This document shows, piece after piece, positions 42,507 through 51,753 of a stretch of DNA of 64,000 bases. Origin of the DNA: Nitrobacter sp035546855. Lineage in GTDB: Bacteria > Pseudomonadota > Alphaproteobacteria > Rhizobiales > Xanthobacteraceae. Each line of letters opens with the position of its first letter. Positions within the stretch are counted from its first letter, which is position 1. The stretch lies in assembly GCA_035546855.1 (NCBI GenBank), contig DASZVY010000082.1, forward strand, positions 1 through 64,000, written 5' to 3'. The notes under the pieces are model-generated. The model did not search any database, was not told where the DNA came from, and worked only from the letters and a program-made list of their open reading frames with translations. Made by a program: the position numbers and the translations under genes.

Positions 42507-44279
42507 ATGCACCGTTATCGCTCCCATACCTGCGGCGAGCTCCGCGACAGCCATATCGACCAGACGGTTCGCCTGTCGGGCTGGTGCCACCGTATCCGTG
42601 ACCATGGCGGCGTGCTGTTCATCGACCTGCGCGACCACTACGGGCTGACTCAGTGTGTGGTCGATCCGGATTCGCCGGCCTTCGGGCTCGCCGAAAAGCT
42701 GCGGTCGGAGTGGGTGGTCCGCATGGACGGCAAGGCCCGCCGCCGTCCGGAAGGCACCGAGAACCCGGACCTGCCGACCGGCCAGGTCGAGGTCTATGTC
42801 ACCGAGATCGAGGTGCTGGGTCCGGCCGGGGAGTTGCCGCTGCCGGTGTTCGGCGAACAGGAATATCCGGAAGACATAAGGCTTAAGTACCGCTTCCTCG
42901 ATCTGCGTCGCGAGAAGCTGCACCAGAACATCATGACGCGTGGCGCGATCGTCGATTCGATGCGCAGGCGCATGAAGGCGCAGGGCTTTTTCGAGTTTCA
43001 GACCCCGATCCTGACGGCGTCGTCGCCGGAAGGCGCGCGCGACTTCCTGGTGCCGTCGCGCATCCACCCCGGCAAGTTCTATGCGCTGCCGCAGGCGCCG
43101 CAGCAGTACAAGCAACTGTTGATGATGTCCGGCTTCGACCGCTATTTCCAGATCGCGCCGTGCTTCCGCGACGAGGATCCGCGGGCGGATCGCTTGCCCG
43201 GTGAATTCTATCAGCTCGATCTGGAGATGAGCTTCGTCGAGCAGGACGATGTTTTTGCAGCGGTTGAGCCGGTCATCACGGGGGTGTTCGAGGAGTTTGC
43301 CCAGGGCAAGCCGGTGACGAGGAACTGGCCGCGCATTCCGTTCGCGGAGGCGATCCGCAAATACGGCACCGACAAGCCGGATCTGCGCAACCCGATCCTG
43401 ATGCAGGACGTGTCCGAACATTTCCGCGGCTCCGGCTTCAAGGTGTTCGCGCGCATGCTGGAGGATGCGAAGAACCAGGTCTGGGCGATCCCTGGTCCCG
43501 GCGGCGGCAGCCGCGCGTTCTGCGACCGCATGAACTCGTGGGCGCAGGGCGAGGGCCAGCCCGGTCTGGGCTACATCATGTGGCGCGAAGGCAATGAGGG
43601 CGCGGGCCCGATCGCCAACAACATCGGTCCGGAGCGCACCGAGGCGATCCGCCAGCAACTCGGCCTCAAGGCCGGGGATGCGGCCTTCTTCGTCGCCGGC
43701 GATCCCGCAAAGTTCTGGAAGTTTTCCGGCCTTGCCCGAACGCGGGTCGGGGAAGACCTCAACCTGGTCGACAAGGACCGTTTTGAGCTCGCCTGGGTCG
43801 TCGACTTCCCGATGTACGAATACAACGAAGACGACAAGAAGGTCGACTTCTCGCACAACCCGTTCTCGATGCCGCAAGGCGGCCTCGACGCGCTGAACAC
43901 TCAGGACCCGCTGACCATCAAGGCTTTCCAGTACGACATTACCTGCAACGGTTACGAGATCGCCTCAGGCGGTATCCGCAACCACAAGCCGGAAGCGATG
44001 GTGAAGGCGTTCCAGATTGCCGGCTACGGCGAAAACGACGTCGTGGAGCGGTTCGGCGGCATGTACCGTGCGTTCCAGTACGGTGCCCCGCCGCATGGTG
44101 GCATGGCGGCCGGTGTCGACCGTATCGTGATGCTACTTTGCGGCACCACCAACCTGCGCGAAATCTCGCTCTTCCCGATGAACCAGCGGGCGGAAGATCT
44201 TCTGATGGGCGCACCGTCCGAAGTTACGCCGAAGCAGTTGCGCGAGCTTCATATCCGGCTCAATCTGCCACAGAGCTAA
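42507..44279 (+). CDS. aspS: aspartyl-tRNA synthetase
   Basis: A 590-residue class II synthetase charging tRNA-Asp (probably also tRNA-Asn, the nondiscriminating form common in alphaproteobacteria). The OB-fold anticodon domain (HRYRSHTCGELRDSHIDQTVRLSGW) is followed by class II motif 1, motif 2 (FRDEDPRADRLPGEFYQLDLEMSFV), the bacterial GAD insertion (about 290-420) and motif 3 (GGMAAGVDRIVMLL). Full length; start MHRYRS. A non-terminator hairpin lies between it and maeB. Confidence 0.97.
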   Translation: MHRYRSHTCGELRDSHIDQTVRLSGWCHRIRDHGGVLFIDLRDHYGLTQCVVDPDSPAFGLAEKLRSEWVVRMDGKARRRPEGTENPDLPTGQVEVYVTEIEVLGPAGELPLPVFGEQEYPEDIRLKYRFLDLRREKLHQNIMTRGAIVDSMRRRMKAQGFFEFQTPILTASSPEGARDFLVPSRIHPGKFYALPQAPQQYKQLLMMSGFDRYFQIAPCFRDEDPRADRLPGEFYQLDLEMSFVEQDDVFAAVEPVITGVFEEFAQGKPVTRNWPRIPFAEAIRKYGTDKPDLRNPILMQDVSEHFRGSGFKVFARMLEDAKNQVWAIPGPGGGSRAFCDRMNSWAQGEGQPGLGYIMWREGNEGAGPIANNIGPERTEAIRQQLGLKAGDAAFFVAGDPAKFWKFSGLARTRVGEDLNLVDKDRFELAWVVDFPMYEYNEDDKKVDFSHNPFSMPQGGLDALNTQDPLTIKAFQYDITCNGYEIASGGIRNHKPEAMVKAFQIAGYGENDVVERFGGMYRAFQYGAPPHGGMAAGVDRIVMLLCGTTNLREISLFPMNQRAEDLLMGAPSEVTPKQLRELHIRLNLPQS

Positions 44280-44335
44280 TCAAGGGAAGACGAGCCGCTG
44301 AAACGCGGCTCAAGGAAGCCGCGGGGGAAGAGAGC

Positions 44336-46645
44336 GTGTCGTCTTCAGAAGATCTGCGATCCGCAGCACTGGCGTATCATCGCTTTCCGCGTCCGGGCAA
44401 AGTCGAAATACAAGCGTCCAAGCCGCTCGCCAACCAGCGCGACCTCGCGCTAGCGTATACGCCGGGCGTCGCCGCCGCCTGCGAGGAGATCGCCGCCAAT
44501 CCGGCCGAGGCCGCGACGCTCACCAGCCGCGCCAATCTGGTCGCCGTGGTGTCCAACGGCACCGCCGTGCTCGGTCTCGGCAATATCGGCCCGCTGGCTT
44601 CGAAGCCCGTGATGGAAGGCAAGGCGGTCCTTTTCAAGAAGTTCGCCGGCATCGACGTCTTCGATATCGAGATTGCCGCCGACACCATCGACCGCGTGGT
44701 CGAGGTGGTGGCTGCGCTCGAGCCGACCTTCGGCGGCATCAACCTTGAGGACATCAAGGGACCGGAATGCTTCGAGATCGAGGAGCGGCTCAAGGCCCGG
44801 ATGAAGATTCCGGTGTTTCATGATGATCAGCACGGCACCGCCATCATCGTCGCGGCGGCCATCACCAACGGCTTGCTGCTCAACGGCAAGAAGCTGTCCG
44901 AGGTCAAGATCGTGGCCTCGGGTGCGGGCGCGGCGGCGATCGCCTGTCTCAATCTGCTGGTGTCGATGGGAGCCCAGCCCAGGAACATCTGGGTCTGCGA
45001 CATCGACGGTCTTGTCTATGAAGGCCGCAATACGCTGATGGACAAATGGAAGGCCGTCTATGCGCAGAAGACGGACAAGCGCAAGCTGGCCGACGTGATC
45101 GCCGGCGCCGACATCTTTCTCGGCGTCTCGGCCGGCAACGTGCTCAAGCCGGAGATGGTCGCGCAGATGGCGCAGCAGCCGCTGGTGATGGCGCTCGCCA
45201 ACCCGACGCCGGAAATCATGCCGGACGAGGCGCGCAAGGTGCGGCCCGATGCCATGATCTGCACCGGGCGCTCCGACTTTCCCAACCAGGTGAACAACGT
45301 TCTTTGCTTCCCCTTCATCTTCCGGGGCGCCCTCGATGTCGGCGCAACCGCGATCAACGAGGAGATGAAGCACGCCGCCGTCGACGCGATCGCCCAGCTC
45401 GCGCGCGATCCGCCGTCGGACGCTGTTGTGGTGCCCGGCTTCGACAGCGGCGAGACCCAGGGTTTTGGGCCCGGCTCGCTGATCCCGAGCCCGTTCGATC
45501 CGCGCTTGATCCTGCGCATCGCGCCCGCCGTCGCCAAGGCTGCGATGGAGTCCGGTGTCGCGACGCGGCCGATCACCAATTTCGACGAATATCACTCGCG
45601 ACTCGAGCGCTTCGCCTTCCGCTCCGGTCTCGTCATGAAGCCGGTCTTCGCCAAGGCGAAGACGCAGCCGGTGCGCGTGATCTACGCCGAGGGCGAGGAC
45701 GAGCGGGTCTTGCGGGCGACCCAGGTCGTGCTGGAAGAAAAGCTGGCGCGCCCGATCCTGGTCGGACGGCCGTCGGTGGTCGAGACCCGGATCAAACGGT
45801 TTGGTCTCGCGATCAAGGCCGGCCGCGATTTCGACCTGATCAATCCCGAGGACGATCCGCGTTATCGCTCCTACGTGCAAAGCTATATCGACGTCGCCGG
45901 CCGCCACGGCGCGACGCCGGACGTGGCGCGCACCACGATCCGCACCAATGCCACCGTCATCGCGGCGCTGGCGGTGGTGCGCGGCGAGGCGGACGCCATG
46001 CTCTGCGGCGTCGAAGGCAGCTATATGCGGCATCTGCGGCATATCCGGGAAATCATCGGCTATCTGCCGGGCACGACCGATTTCGCGGCGCTGTCGCTGA
46101 TGATCACGAGCAAGGGCGCGTATTTCATCGTCGACACCCAGGTCCGTCCGAATCCGTCGGCCGAGGAGCTTGCCGATATCGCCGCGCAGGCGGCGGTCCA
46201 CGTCCAGCGCTTCAACATGAAGCCTAAGATCGCCTTCGTCTCGCATTCGGATTTCGGCAGCTACAATACGGACTCCTCGCGCAAGGTGCGCAAGGCGGCC
46301 AGCCTGTTCCTCGAGCGCCATCCCGAGATCGAGTCCGATGGCGAGATGCAGGGCGATACCGCGCTGTCCGAAGCGGCGCGCGAACTGATCCTGCCGCATT
46401 CGCGGCTGCACGGCGTCGCCAACGTCCTGGTCCTGCCCAATCTCGATGCGGCGAACGCGGCCTACCAGATGATAAAGGTGCTGGGCGACGGCCTTCCGGT
46501 CGGTCCGATCCTGATCGGGCCGGCGCGTCCGGCGCACATCCTGACGCCGTCCGTGACCGCGCGCGGCATCCTCAACATGACCGCGGTCGCCGCCGTTGAA
46601 GTGCAGGAGCGTGCAAGCCGCGCACAGCCGACCTTGTTCGGCTAA
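44336..46645 (+). CDS. maeB: NADP-dependent malic enzyme (malic enzyme-phosphotransacetylase fusion)
   Basis: A 769-residue multimodular malic enzyme converting malate to pyruvate. Residues 1-430 form the malic enzyme part (YTPGVAAACEEIAANP, GPLASKPVMEGKAVLFKKF, FHDDQHGTAIIVAAA, VASGAGAAAIACLNLLV, ALANPTPEIMPDEA), and 440-769 are a phosphotransacetylase-like domain (VRVIYAEGEDERVLRATQVVL, LPNLDAANAAYQMIKVLG) with regulatory rather than catalytic function in studied homologues. GTG start with GGGGGAAGAG upstream; it begins 56 bases after aspS. Confidence 0.94.
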   Translation: MSSSEDLRSAALAYHRFPRPGKVEIQASKPLANQRDLALAYTPGVAAACEEIAANPAEAATLTSRANLVAVVSNGTAVLGLGNIGPLASKPVMEGKAVLFKKFAGIDVFDIEIAADTIDRVVEVVAALEPTFGGINLEDIKGPECFEIEERLKARMKIPVFHDDQHGTAIIVAAAITNGLLLNGKKLSEVKIVASGAGAAAIACLNLLVSMGAQPRNIWVCDIDGLVYEGRNTLMDKWKAVYAQKTDKRKLADVIAGADIFLGVSAGNVLKPEMVAQMAQQPLVMALANPTPEIMPDEARKVRPDAMICTGRSDFPNQVNNVLCFPFIFRGALDVGATAINEEMKHAAVDAIAQLARDPPSDAVVVPGFDSGETQGFGPGSLIPSPFDPRLILRIAPAVAKAAMESGVATRPITNFDEYHSRLERFAFRSGLVMKPVFAKAKTQPVRVIYAEGEDERVLRATQVVLEEKLARPILVGRPSVVETRIKRFGLAIKAGRDFDLINPEDDPRYRSYVQSYIDVAGRHGATPDVARTTIRTNATVIAALAVVRGEADAMLCGVEGSYMRHLRHIREIIGYLPGTTDFAALSLMITSKGAYFIVDTQVRPNPSAEELADIAAQAAVHVQRFNMKPKIAFVSHSDFGSYNTDSSRKVRKAASLFLERHPEIESDGEMQGDTALSEAARELILPHSRLHGVANVLVLPNLDAANAAYQMIKVLGDGLPVGPILIGPARPAHILTPSVTARGILNMTAVAAVEVQERASRAQPTLFG

Positions 46646-46752
46646 AATGTGACAAAGCTCGCTGTTTTTCGCCTTGGTAAAGTGGGGAGGACCCGCCCAT
46701 AATCGCGGGCGTACCGGGCGGGCAGCGCCCGGACTCATTGGTGGGGCGGTCA

Positions 46753-47205
46753 ATGTCAGCGTTTGTCACTTTCGGACGGTTTCTGTTCTCCGTGCTGTTT
46801 ATCGTTTCCGGCGCATCCAAGCTGTTCGACATCGCGGCGACGGCCGAGAGCATCGCGTCCAAGGTCGTGATCCCGGCGGCGCTGACGACCTACACGGCCC
46901 AGCTCGAAGGCATGACGGGAATGCCGACGGCGCAAATGCTGGCGATCGCGGCGGGCGCGCTCGAACTGATCTGCGGCCTCATGATCGCGTTCAATTTCGG
47001 TGCGCGTTTCTTCGCGCTGGTGCTGGTCGTGTTCGTGATCGTGGCGACGTTTTACTATCACGACTTCTGGAACCAGACCGGTCCGGAATCCAAGAACAAC
47101 ATGATCCACGCGTTGAAGAACCTTTCGCTGGTCGGGGCCTTGTTCATCATTGCGGGCATCGGCCGTTCGCGGCGGGCCGACGTGCCGGTCTATGCGGACG
47201 TGTGA
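46753..47205 (+). CDS. DoxX-family membrane protein
   Basis: A 150-residue protein with four predicted membrane spans (about 4-24, 52-75, 82-103 and 118-140). The start FVTFGRFLFSVLFIVSGASKLF and the central GMPTAQMLAIAAGALELICGLMIAFNF are typical DoxX/YphA-type sequences, and FYYHDFWNQTGPESKNNMIHALKNLSLVGALF follows. Start at ATG 46753 with GGGGCGG upstream; frame extends five codons earlier. Members act in membrane redox or oxidative-stress complexes; substrate unknown. It converges on the DHFR-like gene. Confidence 0.88.
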   Translation: MSAFVTFGRFLFSVLFIVSGASKLFDIAATAESIASKVVIPAALTTYTAQLEGMTGMPTAQMLAIAAGALELICGLMIAFNFGARFFALVLVVFVIVATFYYHDFWNQTGPESKNNMIHALKNLSLVGALFIIAGIGRSRRADVPVYADV

Positions 47206-47224
47206 ACGTTCGAGCCGTTTTTGA

Positions 47225-47270
47225 AGCGTTTTCTTTACGCGAGCCGGTACCGGCTTCGCCTGAAAACGCT
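47225..47270. repeat. nested palindromic repeat overlapping the DHFR-like stop codon
   Basis: AGCGTTTTC (47225-47233) and GAAAACGCT (47262-47270) are perfect reverse complements, and the centre GCCGGTACCGGC (47243-47254) is itself a perfect palindrome flanked by GCGA and TTCGC. I recall closely similar AGCGTTTTC...GGTACC...GAAAACGCT elements as frequent dispersed repeats in Bradyrhizobium-type genomes. The right arm covers the stop codon of the minus-strand gene. It may act as a bidirectional structure between two convergent genes. Confidence 0.7.
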
Positions 47271-47820
47271 ATGCGGCGCGACGCCAGGCGGTGACGCCGA
47301 CGTCGTGATCGGCGTCAAGGATCCTGACCTCGCGCGCGGTGAGTCCGTGGGCCGCAAGAATGTCTTGCGGGGTGCGCGCGGGAACGCCGGGAAAGCAGCC
47401 TTCGCCCGTCGGCAGATGAACGTGCGGCGCCTGGGACAGCCAGAACGTATCGTAGCGGTCGAGGAACATCCCGAACACGCTGGGGCCGCCGATGATGGCG
47501 GCTGTTCCATCGCGAACGCCGAGACGCGCGCACGCGTCCTCGAACGGCGCGCCGGCCGGATTCCACAACATCGCCTTGGCGTTGTCCGGATCGGGGGCGA
47601 TGTCCTCGACGCGACGGGTTACCCAGATCCTTTTGCGGCGTAGCGAGTTCGGCTGGTCCTCGAACGAGTTGCGGCCGTGCACGATGACATCCGCGCGATC
47701 GAGCCCCTCCGTGAAGAACGCGTGATCGCCTTTGAATTTCAGGGCATCCGGCATCACGTGGCTGGCGTCGGCGAGCATGCCCTCGGCCGAGACGATAACG
47801 TAGCCTTCGATGCGAAGCAT
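47269..47820 (-). CDS. dihydrofolate reductase-like protein
   Basis: A 183-residue protein of the DHFR / RibD C-terminal superfamily: GYVIVSAEGMLADASHVMPDALKFKGD, DVIVHGRNSFEDQPNS and the NADP-binding IIGGPSVFGMFLDRYDTFWLS. The active-site acid expected in classical DHFR (Asp/Glu in the first helix) is not obvious, so an ordinary FolA role is unproven; other NADPH-dependent pterin or RibD-like reductions are possible. The polysaccharide deacetylase gene upstream ends 22 bases away, so they may be cotranscribed. Its stop codon lies in a palindromic repeat. Confidence 0.72.
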   Translation of the reverse strand: MLRIEGYVIVSAEGMLADASHVMPDALKFKGDHAFFTEGLDRADVIVHGRNSFEDQPNSLRRKRIWVTRRVEDIAPDPDNAKAMLWNPAGAPFEDACARLGVRDGTAAIIGGPSVFGMFLDRYDTFWLSQAPHVHLPTGEGCFPGVPARTPQDILAAHGLTAREVRILDADHDVGVTAWRRAA

Positions 47821-47842
47821 TTGTGTCCCGGACGGGCCCGCG

Positions 47843-48787
47843 CTATTCCGAAATCGTCTGGACGACGCTGCCGACGGGGCGGGTGTTCACCGTCGGCAGC
47901 TTGGTATCCTTCTTCAACGCGTCGTCGTACTGCGCGAGCGTCTGCACCGGCGCTTTGGCCTTCATCTGCACCACCTTGTAGCCGCCGGCTTTCAGTCTGC
48001 GAAGGATTTCCGGCAACGCCTCCGCCGTATGTCTCTGGAAATCGTGCATCAGGATGATGCCCTTGCCGACCTTGTCGAGTTTTTTGAAGATGTTGTTGAC
48101 CACCTGCTCGGGCTTATGCGCCTTGAAGTCGAACGAGTCCACGTCGCAGGAGAAGATCGCGATGTTGCGCTGGCCGAGATAGGTGACCATCTCCGGCGGA
48201 TGCTGGAGGGCGGGGAAGCGGAAGAACGGCGCGGGCGGAGCTTCGAGCGCCCATTTGACGGCGCTAAATCCCTTCTCGATCTCGTCCTTTCGCTGCTCGT
48301 CGGTCAGCTTCTTGTTATTGAGGTTGGCGTGCGACCATGTGTGCGAGCCGACGGTATGACCGGCCGCCGCCACTTGCCGCAGAATCTCCGGATGCCAGGT
48401 CGCGTGCTTGCCGATCGAGAAGAAGATGCCGGTGGTGCATTGGTCCGCGAGGGCTTTCAAAACGGCCGGTGTGTTGCCGGGCCATGGACCATCGTCGAAC
48501 GTCAGCACCACTTCCTTGTCGCGCAGGAAGTCGAGTTGCTTGAAATGCTCGAAGCCGAAGCCCGGGCCGCCCGTGGTGTCGATCTGCACGATCCTGGAGA
48601 TACCGAGAACGTCGCCGGACGGATTGTTGCAGGCGACCTTGGGGCCCGGCGGTGGCGGCGCGGGAGCGGCCGCGTGCGGCGTCGGCGGAGGAGCGGCCGG
48701 CTTCGGGGTCGGCGTTTGCGACCAGGCCGCCGTCGCCGCGCAAAGTGAAATCCCGCCCGCAAAAATCAAACCCGCCGTGATGCGCAT
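47843..48787 (-). CDS. exported polysaccharide deacetylase (NodB-type)
   Basis: A 314-residue exported carbohydrate esterase family 4 protein. Signal peptide at about 1-25 (ending AAWSQ), a Pro/Ala-rich linker (about 27-50), then the NodB domain with metal-binding LTFDDGPWPGNTP (D-D), HTWSHAN (H-x3-H) and the C-terminal ILMHDF motif. It probably deacetylates peptidoglycan or another N-acetylated glycan in the periplasm. GGTGGGCGGA precedes the ATG at 48787; the upstream frame is not used. Confidence 0.9.
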   Translation of the reverse strand: MRITAGLIFAGGISLCAATAAWSQTPTPKPAAPPPTPHAAAPAPPPPGPKVACNNPSGDVLGISRIVQIDTTGGPGFGFEHFKQLDFLRDKEVVLTFDDGPWPGNTPAVLKALADQCTTGIFFSIGKHATWHPEILRQVAAAGHTVGSHTWSHANLNNKKLTDEQRKDEIEKGFSAVKWALEAPPAPFFRFPALQHPPEMVTYLGQRNIAIFSCDVDSFDFKAHKPEQVVNNIFKKLDKVGKGIILMHDFQRHTAEALPEILRRLKAGGYKVVQMKAKAPVQTLAQYDDALKKDTKLPTVNTRPVGSVVQTISE

Positions 48788-48933
48788 TCCGCCCACCTCA
48801 GATTGTCTGCGCGCGGACGAATCTCGCCCGCGGATCTGTCCTGGTGCGATCCTAACCCGGGCGAACGCGTGCGCGCCCGCGGAACCGCACTTATCCCCAA
48901 CCCGCGTGTGCATTGACGCGAACGAGGAGGGAG

Positions 48934-50688
48934 TTAGCGAAGCGGGACGATGAAGTCGGTGCCTTCGCCGGTCTCGCCGCCGGCGGTGACGCCGAGGTCG
49001 GAGACGATGATCGAGCCTCCGCTCGAGAGCGAGCCAGCGATCTCTGACATCACGCTTTCGGGGATCGTGATGCGGTCGAGGGCCTCCGATGCGGTATCCG
49101 CCTGCGGCGTGGATGCCGGGGCGACATCGGCTGCGGGTTTGCCGTGCCGGTGGTGGTCCTGCTGCCGTCCGGCGCGTCGGCTCATCGCGGGCAATGAAAT
49201 CACCGACCAGTGAAAATGATCCTTGTCGACCGTGTCGGCCTCGGCGGTAAAGATGTGGGTTCCGAGCGGGCGGTCGCTCGCCGCGATTGTGACCGGCGCG
49301 TCGAACAGCGGCGCGAAATTCTGCCGCACGTAGATTTTGCTGTCCTTGCCGCTGATGAAAACGGCGATCCGACCCGTGCGTTTCGGGACAGGTTTGACCG
49401 CCGGATCGGAGGGCGGAATGTCGGGTTTGTCGGACGATACGGCGGGCGATGAATCTTTTGCCGCGCCATCGATCTTTGTGCCGGCAATTACGGCCTTGCC
49501 GCCGGACTTGACGGGGGACGTCTCGGTCGGGTCGGCCGTGCTTCCGTCCTTGGCGACTCCCATTGCGGAGGCGCCGGCTTTTCCGTCCGGTGCCGGGGCG
49601 CTGTCGCCGCTGTTTGCTGCGGCCGTGCTCGCCTGGCTCTTGCCGATGCTCGCGTCGGACGCAATCGGCGCATTGGCGGATTGGGCTTCAGCAGGTTTGG
49701 CTGCGGCCGGAACTGCCTTGTCAGCGGCTGTGCCTGGCGATGTCCCGGTGTCGGTGCTTTCATCGAGTGCGGTTCGCAGTTCGAGCTTCTCCGGCACAGG
49801 CGCTTGCCCGATGTCGCGATCGGTTGTTGGCGCGGCCGCGCCTGTCCCCAGGTGCGGCACGGTTCCGCTCGCATCCGCCGTCCGAACCGGATCACGGGAG
49901 ATCGTTGCACCCGGATTGATGCCGACGGTCACACCCTTGCCGGCGTTCGTCGCGGAGGGATTAGGCTGCGGCGCGAGCGATGCCGTCGTTGTCGGCTTTG
50001 GCTTCTCGGTTGGCAGGAGAGCGTGGGCGATGCGCGTTGGCGAGATGTCGCCGGGCGTGATGATGACGCGCGCGCCGATGCGGGTCCAGCCATACATCCG
50101 TGTGGCAAAACTCGCCGGCATGCGAATGCAGCCATGCGAGGCCGGATAGTTAGGCACGACGCCGGCATGAAGTGCGATGCCGGACCATGTGATGCGCTGC
50201 ATGTAAGGCATCGGCGCGCCGCTATAGATATTGGAGCGGTGCCATTTCTGCTTCTGGATCACGCTGAAAACGCCCATCGGGGTGCCGTGCCCGCGCATGC
50301 CGGTCGAGACCCGGGATTCGGCGAAGACGCCGTTGGCGTCATACAGCTTGAGAGTCTGCCGGTCGAGCGAGATGGCGATGACGAGGGGCCCCTGAGGCTT
50401 TCGTCCCACGGGATTGATCGTGGCAACTTTCGGCGCGCGGCGGTGATGGCGCGGGCGAGGAGGCAGGTATTCTCTGACGATGGCCGGCGGAGGCGCGTCG
50501 TCCCATCCGTCATCCTGCCAGTCATATAGGCCCTGGGCGTTTGCGTGGGGCGCCGTGGCGATCAAGCCGAGCACCGCCGTCGAAATGATCCGAAGGGGCG
50601 CATGCGACGCGGCACGAATCACCGCCGCGATGCCGCGCGACAACGATGACGACGTCCGTCGCCTCGGTAAGGTCAGGTTACACTTCAC
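48934..50688 (-). CDS. L,D-transpeptidase (YkuD) with long disordered linker and degenerate second YkuD-like lobe
   Basis: A 584-residue exported enzyme. Signal peptide ends near residue 51 (HANAQ). The YkuD domain (about 100-215) has H174 and the catalytic SHGCIRM with C187; it would form 3-3 cross-links in peptidoglycan or attach proteins. Residues about 230-425 are a low-complexity Ala/Ser/Pro/Lys region. A C-terminal segment from about 430 (RIAVFISGKDSKIYVRQNF, SDRPLGTHIF) repeats the start of the YkuD fold but has no SHGC, so it looks like an inactive second lobe. GTG at 50688 is chosen for its AGGA spacing of seven; a TTG at 50763 is the only longer alternative. Confidence 0.88.
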   Translation of the reverse strand: MKCNLTLPRRRTSSSLSRGIAAVIRAASHAPLRIISTAVLGLIATAPHANAQGLYDWQDDGWDDAPPPAIVREYLPPRPRHHRRAPKVATINPVGRKPQGPLVIAISLDRQTLKLYDANGVFAESRVSTGMRGHGTPMGVFSVIQKQKWHRSNIYSGAPMPYMQRITWSGIALHAGVVPNYPASHGCIRMPASFATRMYGWTRIGARVIITPGDISPTRIAHALLPTEKPKPTTTASLAPQPNPSATNAGKGVTVGINPGATISRDPVRTADASGTVPHLGTGAAAPTTDRDIGQAPVPEKLELRTALDESTDTGTSPGTAADKAVPAAAKPAEAQSANAPIASDASIGKSQASTAAANSGDSAPAPDGKAGASAMGVAKDGSTADPTETSPVKSGGKAVIAGTKIDGAAKDSSPAVSSDKPDIPPSDPAVKPVPKRTGRIAVFISGKDSKIYVRQNFAPLFDAPVTIAASDRPLGTHIFTAEADTVDKDHFHWSVISLPAMSRRAGRQQDHHRHGKPAADVAPASTPQADTASEALDRITIPESVMSEIAGSLSSGGSIIVSDLGVTAGGETGEGTDFIVPLR

Positions 50689-50921
50689 ACCCGGTTCCTC
50701 GAATCCAGTTTCAGATATTGGCGCCAGCAGGTGACGTTTGCGTTCACGAAGCCATGAAACCAAGTCGAAAACTAGTTTGATGGTTCAGAAGTTAGTTTCG
50801 CCTTTTGCATTCGGGACGGTAGGGTGAATCTCTTCACATAGCTCTAACGCGGGATGGCCGGGCCTTGGCCAGCCCCGGCGCCGAGCCTACATAGTTCCAC
50901 GGATCAGGAGCGTGATGGATA

Positions 50922-51482
50922 ATGTCCCGAGAACTTCACATTTTTGGCATGCGCGCAGTCCTGCGCGTGGGCCTGGTGGCCGCTGCCCTTGTTCTGATGG
51001 GCGGATGGCAGGCGGCGCGGGCCGCCGACGAGCCCGACCTGATCTTTCGCCGCTCCACGGTTTTCAAATGGCTGAGCCCCAATGACAAACTGGCGACCTA
51101 CGGGATCGACGATCCCGAGATCGACGGTGTCGCATGCCATTTCACGGTTCCGGAAAAGGGCGGCATCAAGGGCTGGCTGGGCCTCGCCGAGCAGGTGTCG
51201 GACATCTCGCTGTCGTGCCGGCAGATCGGACCGATCCATTTCAAGAGCAACAGCAAAATGGAGCAGGGTGAGGATATGTTCAGCCAGCGCCGATCGCTGT
51301 TCTTCAAGAAGATGCAGATTGTCCGCGGCTGCGACGTTAAACGCAACGTTCTGGTCTACATGGTCTATTCGGACCGGCTGATCGAGGGGTCGCCGAAGAA
51401 CTCGACGTCCTCGGTTCCGATCATGCCATGGGGCGCCGCCGATGCCGCCGTGCAGAAGTGCGGCGACTTTTTCAAGCAGTAA
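50922..51482 (+). CDS. creA: CreA family periplasmic protein
   Basis: A 186-residue exported protein of the CreA family. Signal peptide of about 35 residues (ending QAARA), then the conserved sequence FKWLSPNDKLATYGIDDPEIDGVACHFT and VPEKGGIKGWLGLAEQVSDISLSC, with cysteines spaced as in the family. Biochemical role is not established; it is named for the E. coli gene beside creBCD. The ATG at 50922 has GGAG 11 bases away. The 233 bases before it hold the divergent promoters of this gene and the transpeptidase gene. Confidence 0.9.
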   Translation: MSRELHIFGMRAVLRVGLVAAALVLMGGWQAARAADEPDLIFRRSTVFKWLSPNDKLATYGIDDPEIDGVACHFTVPEKGGIKGWLGLAEQVSDISLSCRQIGPIHFKSNSKMEQGEDMFSQRRSLFFKKMQIVRGCDVKRNVLVYMVYSDRLIEGSPKNSTSSVPIMPWGAADAAVQKCGDFFKQ

Positions 51483-51591
51483 GGCCGTCGCCATATCCGA
51501 AGCACGGACCGCAGCAGTCAAAAAATCGCGAAGGCTCGAACCGGCTGGCCACTAAGGGAGTCAACCTCTCGATGGTTAACGCGAGGCTGCG

Positions 51592-51753
51592 ATGAAAATC
51601 CTCAGCATTCTTTTGGCGCTTGTCGGTGTGCTGGCGGTGCCGACCCTTGCCGGTTCACAACCGAACGACCTTCCCGGCGTCGGGACGTTTGCTTACAGCG
51701 GAACCACAACGCATCCAGCAACCCGGCAAATGGCGGCGCTCGATCTCCGCTGA
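51592..51753 (+). CDS. small secreted peptide, paralogue 1 (PGVGxFAYSG family)
   Basis: A 53-residue reading frame beginning MKILSILLALVGVLAVPTLA, a clear Sec signal peptide of about 20 residues, followed by a mature peptide of about 33 residues with DLPGVGTFAYSGTTT and ending ALDLR. GAGG lies five to six bases before the ATG. A second gene with the same architecture and the same PGVGxFAYSG core follows 214 bases downstream, which is the main reason to believe both. No cysteines, so not a typical bacteriocin or toxin. Function unknown. Confidence 0.68.
   Translation: MKILSILLALVGVLAVPTLAGSQPNDLPGVGTFAYSGTTTHPATRQMAALDLR

Noticed and set aside
42084..43877. A 597-codon minus-strand frame opposite aspS
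   Set aside because: Shadow of aspS; it also crosses into rnd.
44292..44311. GAGCCGC...GCGGCTC hairpin between aspS and maeB
   Set aside because: No T run after the stem, so not accepted as a terminator; it may be chance in GC-rich DNA.
44450..46753. A long minus-strand open frame (767 codons) opposite maeB
   Set aside because: Shadow of the GC-rich coding strand of maeB; Arg/His-rich and without domains.
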